Translations under genes and position numbers: made by a program
Shown: positions 41,666 through 44,996 of the stretch, one piece after another
Numbering within the stretch: the stretch's first letter is position 1
How the letters are laid out: the number at the start of each line of letters is the position of its first letter
The notes under the pieces: model-generated
What the model saw: only the letters and a program-made list of their open reading frames with translations
Told to the model about the DNA's origin: nothing
Database searches by the model: none
Assembly (NCBI GenBank): GCA_022773965.1
Contig: JALFNQ010000149.1
Coordinates: forward strand, 1-44,996
Source: Lachnospiraceae bacterium
Lineage (GTDB): Bacteria > Bacillota > Clostridia > Lachnospirales > Lachnospiraceae
Length of the DNA stretch: 44,996 nucleotides
Reading direction: 5' to 3'

Positions 41666-43024
41666 TTATAAATTTATCGTCATATAGGGAGGGATACAAA
41701 TAATACCGTCTTTTATGATGAGATTTCTAGGATGGATAATATAACTCTCCCCTATTCGCTCTTTATATTTTTCTCTGAAATTATTCAAGGATGTCATTTT
41801 ATATTGTTTTCCTGACTTCACTTCTATTGGAAACATCTTATATTTTAGCTTGCTGTTATTTGAAATAATAAAATCAATTTCCATATCGTTTCTGTGCTTA
41901 TTTTCATTGTAATGGGTATAAAAATACAATTTATGCCCGTTTGCTACCAACATTTGGGCTATCGCGTTTTCATAAAGCATTCCTTCATTAATTTGCAGTT
42001 TTCCTGCCAATATCTGCTTATATACTTCATCCTCAAGCAATTCATTCTCATCAAAAGCATGACTTACCAACAGTCCGGTATCTCCCATATAACACTTAAC
42101 ATAACTTCTCGATTCATTTAATGACAAACCTACATTCGGATCATTACACAAAAAGCATTCATTGGATATCATCGAGTCTGATAACCAGAAAAATGTATCT
42201 TCGTATTGTTCTGCATAGCTACCCTCTTGCAGCTTCTTAAATACGACTCTTTTTTCATGTTGCGAGAGAAATCCCGGAATCTGATCATAAATTGCAAGAA
42301 CCTTGCTTCTATACCTTGCATCTATCTTCATGATATCTTCGCGATATAGTCTAAGGATATCCCGTTTTTCCTTATCCACTTCCGTAAAATCTTTCTTATT
42401 TTCAATAAATGCTACTACAGGCATGGGCATTCCACCAACAAGCATATACTGGTGAAACAAAAGCATCGCCTGATTATGCATACTTCTTTCTAAAGGCTCT
42501 CTCTTCTCAAAACATCGTTTCATGTATTCCACCAACAAGTCTTCGCCTAATGCTGTCGCAAATTCTTCAAAATCCAATGGATACATATTAATATGTCTTT
42601 CTTCAGATGGTATTACAATCTCCTTTACATTTTCCCTAATGGATATCAGTGAACCGGTTTCGATATAATCGTATCTTCCATCTGCCACTAAGTATTTTAT
42701 TGCAGCTCTTGCCTGTGGAAACACCTGCACTTCATCAAAAATGATCAGTGACTTTCTCATGATAAGTCTCTTTCCAAAATGCGTTTGTAACAGCATAAAA
42801 AAAGTGTCAAGATCATTTAAATGTCTCTCAAAATACAGTTCAACTTCCTTGTCTTTTTTTGCAAAATCAATCAGAATATAACTTTCATATTCATTTTTCC
42901 CGAATTCTTCACAGATGGTAGACTTTCCTATGCGCCGCGCCCCCTCTACCAGCAAAGCTCTTTTCCCCTGGCTGTCATTCTTCCATTCCAATAGCTTTTT
43001 ATATATTTTTCTCTTTAATATCAT
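41666..43024 (-). CDS. AAA_14/DUF4143 family ATPase (first of two)
   Basis: This 452-residue protein has an N-terminal AAA_14 ATPase domain with P-loop GARRIGKST (residues 28-36) and Walker B SLIIFDEVQ. A C-terminal DUF4143 region carries a PD-(D/E)xK-like nuclease pattern (NDMEIDFIISN ... FPIEVKSGK). Such ATPases are abundant in gut anaerobes and their role is unknown. GGAGG lies 4 bases before the ATG. The region upstream holds three exact TGCGTATAATCA repeats. It is a distant relative of the protein at 43404-44708 and not a recent duplicate. Confidence 0.9.
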   Translation of the reverse strand: MILKRKIYKKLLEWKNDSQGKRALLVEGARRIGKSTICEEFGKNEYESYILIDFAKKDKEVELYFERHLNDLDTFFMLLQTHFGKRLIMRKSLIIFDEVQVFPQARAAIKYLVADGRYDYIETGSLISIRENVKEIVIPSEERHINMYPLDFEEFATALGEDLLVEYMKRCFEKREPLERSMHNQAMLLFHQYMLVGGMPMPVVAFIENKKDFTEVDKEKRDILRLYREDIMKIDARYRSKVLAIYDQIPGFLSQHEKRVVFKKLQEGSYAEQYEDTFFWLSDSMISNECFLCNDPNVGLSLNESRSYVKCYMGDTGLLVSHAFDENELLEDEVYKQILAGKLQINEGMLYENAIAQMLVANGHKLYFYTHYNENKHRNDMEIDFIISNNSKLKYKMFPIEVKSGKQYKMTSLNNFREKYKERIGESYIIHPRNLIIKDGIICIPPYMTINL

Positions 43025-43172
43025 AAGACCTCCATATTATGCGCACATATTCTTCCCTTTATTTATATGATTATACGCACATTGTAATATATTTTCTGAT
43101 TATACGCAAGTATTAATCTCATAAATAGTATGATTATACGCATATTCCTTGCGATTATGATTTACTTGTATT
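43025..43172 (-). promoter_or_regulatory. repeat-bearing upstream region of the first DUF4143 ATPase gene
   Basis: On the minus strand TGCGTATAATCA occurs exactly at 43142-43131, 43108-43097 and 43079-43068, and a fourth degenerate GTGCGCATAATA lies nearer the gene. Each repeat contains a perfect TATAAT with TG upstream, so each can act as a -10 box. No matching -35 boxes were found. Confidence 0.7.
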
Positions 43173-43213
43173 AAAAAATGTGTAAAGTATGCACCCTCCA
43201 TACCTTACACATT
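43173..43213 (-). terminator. terminator downstream of the second DUF4143 ATPase gene
   Basis: A 15-bp stem with one mismatch (43199-43213 with 43177-43191) is followed on the minus strand by TTTTTT. It ends the transcript coming from 44.7 kb and isolates the repeat-bearing region. Confidence 0.8.
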
Positions 43214-43403
43214 CATTATTTGCCCTATGATCCGGTCAGCTCTCATACCTATATCGAATTAGTCGATTACATCTATATCAGAAACAATTTCAACAGAATA
43301 CTCCGGATAAATGCAGACCATTTTTCTTTATCAATTTCTTCATCTGCGGATAGGTGGAATCCTTCATTGCCGCGGTACTGAGCATGATTGCTTTTTGCTT
43401 TAC
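43214..43403. other. spacer between the second DUF4143 ATPase gene and its terminator
   Basis: This 190-bp spacer has no convincing gene. A 31-residue minus-strand frame starting MLSTAAMKDSTYPQMKK looks faintly like the end of a flavodoxin-fold protein but has no ribosome binding site, so it may be a gene remnant. Confidence 0.4.
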
Positions 43404-44708
43404 TTATTCGATTTCGCTCAGCCCCGACACACACCACAATGGCATGTTGATCAACCATTCCTGCTCCCGATAGTCCTTCATGGATGTGCGAATTGCATAT
43501 TCCGGCTTAAATTTATCTACATACGCCTTCAAACTTTTTGACTGAAGATTTTCCTCTGCTTTCACCTCTATAGGAATGACAGCTCCTTTGATCTGGATCA
43601 GAAAATCAATCTCATTGCGCGACTTTACATTAGAATAATAGTACGGCACATACGCTGTGGTACTCTCAAGCTGCTGGTGCACATACTGCTCTGCCATTGC
43701 TCCTTTAAATTCCACAAAGATCCGGTTCCCTTCCAACAGGCTCTCAGCGTCCAATTCTGCCATTGCTCCCAACAGTCCGACATCCACCATAAATAATTTA
43801 TAGGAAGAAAAATCCGTATATGCTTTCAATGGCATTCCGGGCTTCTCTACACAATATACCTTATAGATCAGACCGCAATCAATCAGCCACTGGATAGAAA
43901 CCTCAAAATCTGCTGATCGGGCACCCTTTTTGATCTGTCCAAAAAAGAATTTCTTATTTTCCTTTGCAAGCTGCATAGGAACTGAATTCCATACCATTCT
44001 TGTCCGCTCCAATTCAGTCTTACTTTCTATATGCTTACTGAAATCACTTTCATATAGCTTTAGAATCGTATTCTGTACCTCCCGGACTTCATCATAATCC
44101 CGATCCTGCAAATAGGTCATTACAACTTCCGGCATTCCACCAATAAAATAATATTTTTTCAGACTGGCAACATATTTATCCCTAAATGTAACCAGTTTAT
44201 CGCTTTTTGGGTGATCGACGTATTCAGCTAACTGCTCTTCCCCGATTGCTTCCAGAAATTCCTTAAAAGAAAGTGGATACATCGTTAAAAGATTCACTTT
44301 ACCTACCGGATAAGAGATACCTTTATGCATAGCCACACCAAGCAAAGAACCGGCCGCTATCACATGATAATCCGATGCATTTTCACAAAAATATTTCAGA
44401 CAGCTGAGTGCAAGTGGAACCTCCTGTATTTCATCCAGGATAATAAGCGTCTCCCCGGCAACAATTTTGGTATGCGTTTCAATTCCAATGTCTTCCAGAA
44501 TCCGATCCACATCAAAATCCTTTGAAAAAGAATCCTGCATATGAACATTATGATCCATATTCACATACGCAACATATTTATAATTCTGCCGGCCAAATTC
44601 TTTCATGATCCATGTTTTTCCGACCTGTCTTGCTCCCTGTAGAATCAAAGGCTTACGATCCGGTTTATTTTTCCATAAAACCAGATGCTTCATAATCGTT
44701 CGATGCAA
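43404..44708 (-). CDS. AAA_14/DUF4143 family ATPase (second of two)
   Basis: This protein of about 434 residues has the same layout as its neighbour. The P-loop GARQVGKTW lies about 30 residues in, Walker B is TLIILDEIQEVP, and sensor-like AAGSLLGVA follows. The DUF4143 end carries NEIDFLIQIKGAVIPIEVKAEE, a PD-(D/E)xK-like arrangement. The family's function is unknown. The start is uncertain: an ATG at 44726 has no ribosome binding site, an ATG at 44714 touches GGGGG, and a TTG at 44708 lies 7 bases after GGGGG and is preferred. The promoter upstream overlaps a pair of 18-bp direct repeats. Confidence 0.9.
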   Translation of the reverse strand: MHRTIMKHLVLWKNKPDRKPLILQGARQVGKTWIMKEFGRQNYKYVAYVNMDHNVHMQDSFSKDFDVDRILEDIGIETHTKIVAGETLIILDEIQEVPLALSCLKYFCENASDYHVIAAGSLLGVAMHKGISYPVGKVNLLTMYPLSFKEFLEAIGEEQLAEYVDHPKSDKLVTFRDKYVASLKKYYFIGGMPEVVMTYLQDRDYDEVREVQNTILKLYESDFSKHIESKTELERTRMVWNSVPMQLAKENKKFFFGQIKKGARSADFEVSIQWLIDCGLIYKVYCVEKPGMPLKAYTDFSSYKLFMVDVGLLGAMAELDAESLLEGNRIFVEFKGAMAEQYVHQQLESTTAYVPYYYSNVKSRNEIDFLIQIKGAVIPIEVKAEENLQSKSLKAYVDKFKPEYAIRTSMKDYREQEWLINMPLWCVSGLSEIE

Positions 44709-44758
44709 TGTCATTCCCCCATTCATTTTATATCATGTGCAAAAACAGCACCAATACT

Positions 44759-44787
44759 AGTATATACACTTTTTCGAATGTAATCAA
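44759..44787 (-). promoter_or_regulatory. promoter of the second DUF4143 ATPase gene
   Basis: On the minus strand TTGATT (44787-44782), 17 bp, TATACT (44764-44759). The spacer is formed largely by one of the 18-bp repeats. Confidence 0.7.
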
Positions 44788-44813
44788 TGTAGTTTTATAC
44801 ATTTTTTTGAATG
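44763..44813. repeat. two 18-bp direct repeats over the second ATPase promoter
   Basis: TATACACTTTTTCGAATG (44763-44780) and TATACATTTTTTTGAATG (44796-44813) match at 16 of 18 bases and start 33 bp apart, three helical turns. One overlaps the promoter spacer, as expected for an operator pair. Confidence 0.7.
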
Positions 44814-44854
44814 AGTTTTCTTCAAAACATGACATTTTTTCAAACCAAAAGTTT

Positions 44855-44996
44855 TTACTCCGAAAACCGGATCCGTTCGATCAGCGATTCCTTTTTCGTT
44901 GCTCTCTGGAGGAGCACCGCCAATAGGGACTGGACGCACAACAGCACGGTCGTGACAACGATTGCAGCCTGAATGGGATAATGATAATTGCTGATA
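44855..44996 (-). CDS. C-terminal end of an FtsX-like ABC transporter permease (cut by window edge)
   Basis: The minus-strand frame entering from the window edge reads SNYHYPIQAAIVVTTVLLCV and continues through a hydrophobic helix to QRATKKESLIERIRFSE and a TAA. A last membrane helix followed by ESxIxRIRFSE is the usual ending of clostridial FtsX-type ABC permeases (lipoprotein-release or antimicrobial-peptide type). Only 47 residues are visible, so the exact system cannot be told. Confidence 0.65.
   Translation of the reverse strand, partial: ISNYHYPIQAAIVVTTVLLCVQSLLAVLLQRATKKESLIERIRFSE

Noticed and set aside
41456..41671. Plus-strand frame overlapping the end of the merR-type gene and the terminator
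   Set aside because: It runs through the terminator hairpin and has no ribosome binding site.
1..44996. tRNA, rRNA, CRISPR arrays, complete insertion sequences, prophage or attachment sites
   Set aside because: None was recognised on reading both strands. The repeats found are short promoter repeats or the three-copy intergenic element.

Overview
The window looks like a chromosomal segment of a low-to-mid GC Gram-positive member of the Clostridia, most likely Lachnospiraceae. This rests on the strong AGGAGG-type ribosome binding sites, the gene content (Era, YajC, WalJ-like hydrolase, a standalone AICAR transformylase with a PurO-type IMP cyclohydrolase, an UPF0210/ACT pair, a pfl/ZTP-type leader before fhs) and the resemblance of many proteins to that family. 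The species cannot be named from the sequence. No rRNA, tRNA, CRISPR array, complete IS or prophage was seen.

Region 1 (about 0.1-25.7 kb) is almost wholly on the minus strand and is a dense housekeeping block. Read in the direction of transcription it runs: thioesterase, polA, coaE, a long FtsA-like protein, an MBL hydrolase, an ACT protein, an UPF0210 protein, PurO and AICAR transformylase (the last two steps to IMP), tgt, yajC; then leuB-ilvD-ilvB-serC-serA-DUF1015-mscS (branched-chain amino acid and serine synthesis); then cspA, an M16C peptidase and era. Gaps are short and several stop/start pairs overlap as TAATG.

Region 2 (25.7-28.1 kb) holds a 34-residue small protein gene, then the plus-strand fhs gene. 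Its leader contains a ZTP (pfl) riboswitch candidate with an overlapping terminator. A structured repeat has landed directly in that terminator's T-run. The same repeat occurs at 4.1 kb and 30.8 kb. Each copy abuts an unrelated intrinsic terminator and itself ends in a terminator-like hairpin. This three-copy element is the most unusual feature of the window.

Region 3 (28.1-32.8 kb) carries a FliD-C-like protein, an L,D-transpeptidase, a cupin and a MATE transporter. Region 4 (32.7-35.8 kb) is a decaying patch: a RhuM protein that seems internally deleted, a small-protein tail, an ABC ATPase lacking both ends next to a permease tail, a frameshifted regulator tail, an intact REC/HD-GYP protein and an Hpt domain cut off from its kinase.

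Region 5 (35.8-45 kb) is accessory: DUF3021 + LytTR, an acetylhydrolase-like membrane protein, a Fic protein, a flavodoxin and alpha/beta hydrolase pair facing a MerR regulator across a classical 19-bp-spacer promoter, two DUF4143-type ATPases each preceded by short repeats over its promoter region, and the tail of an FtsX-like permease running off the end.
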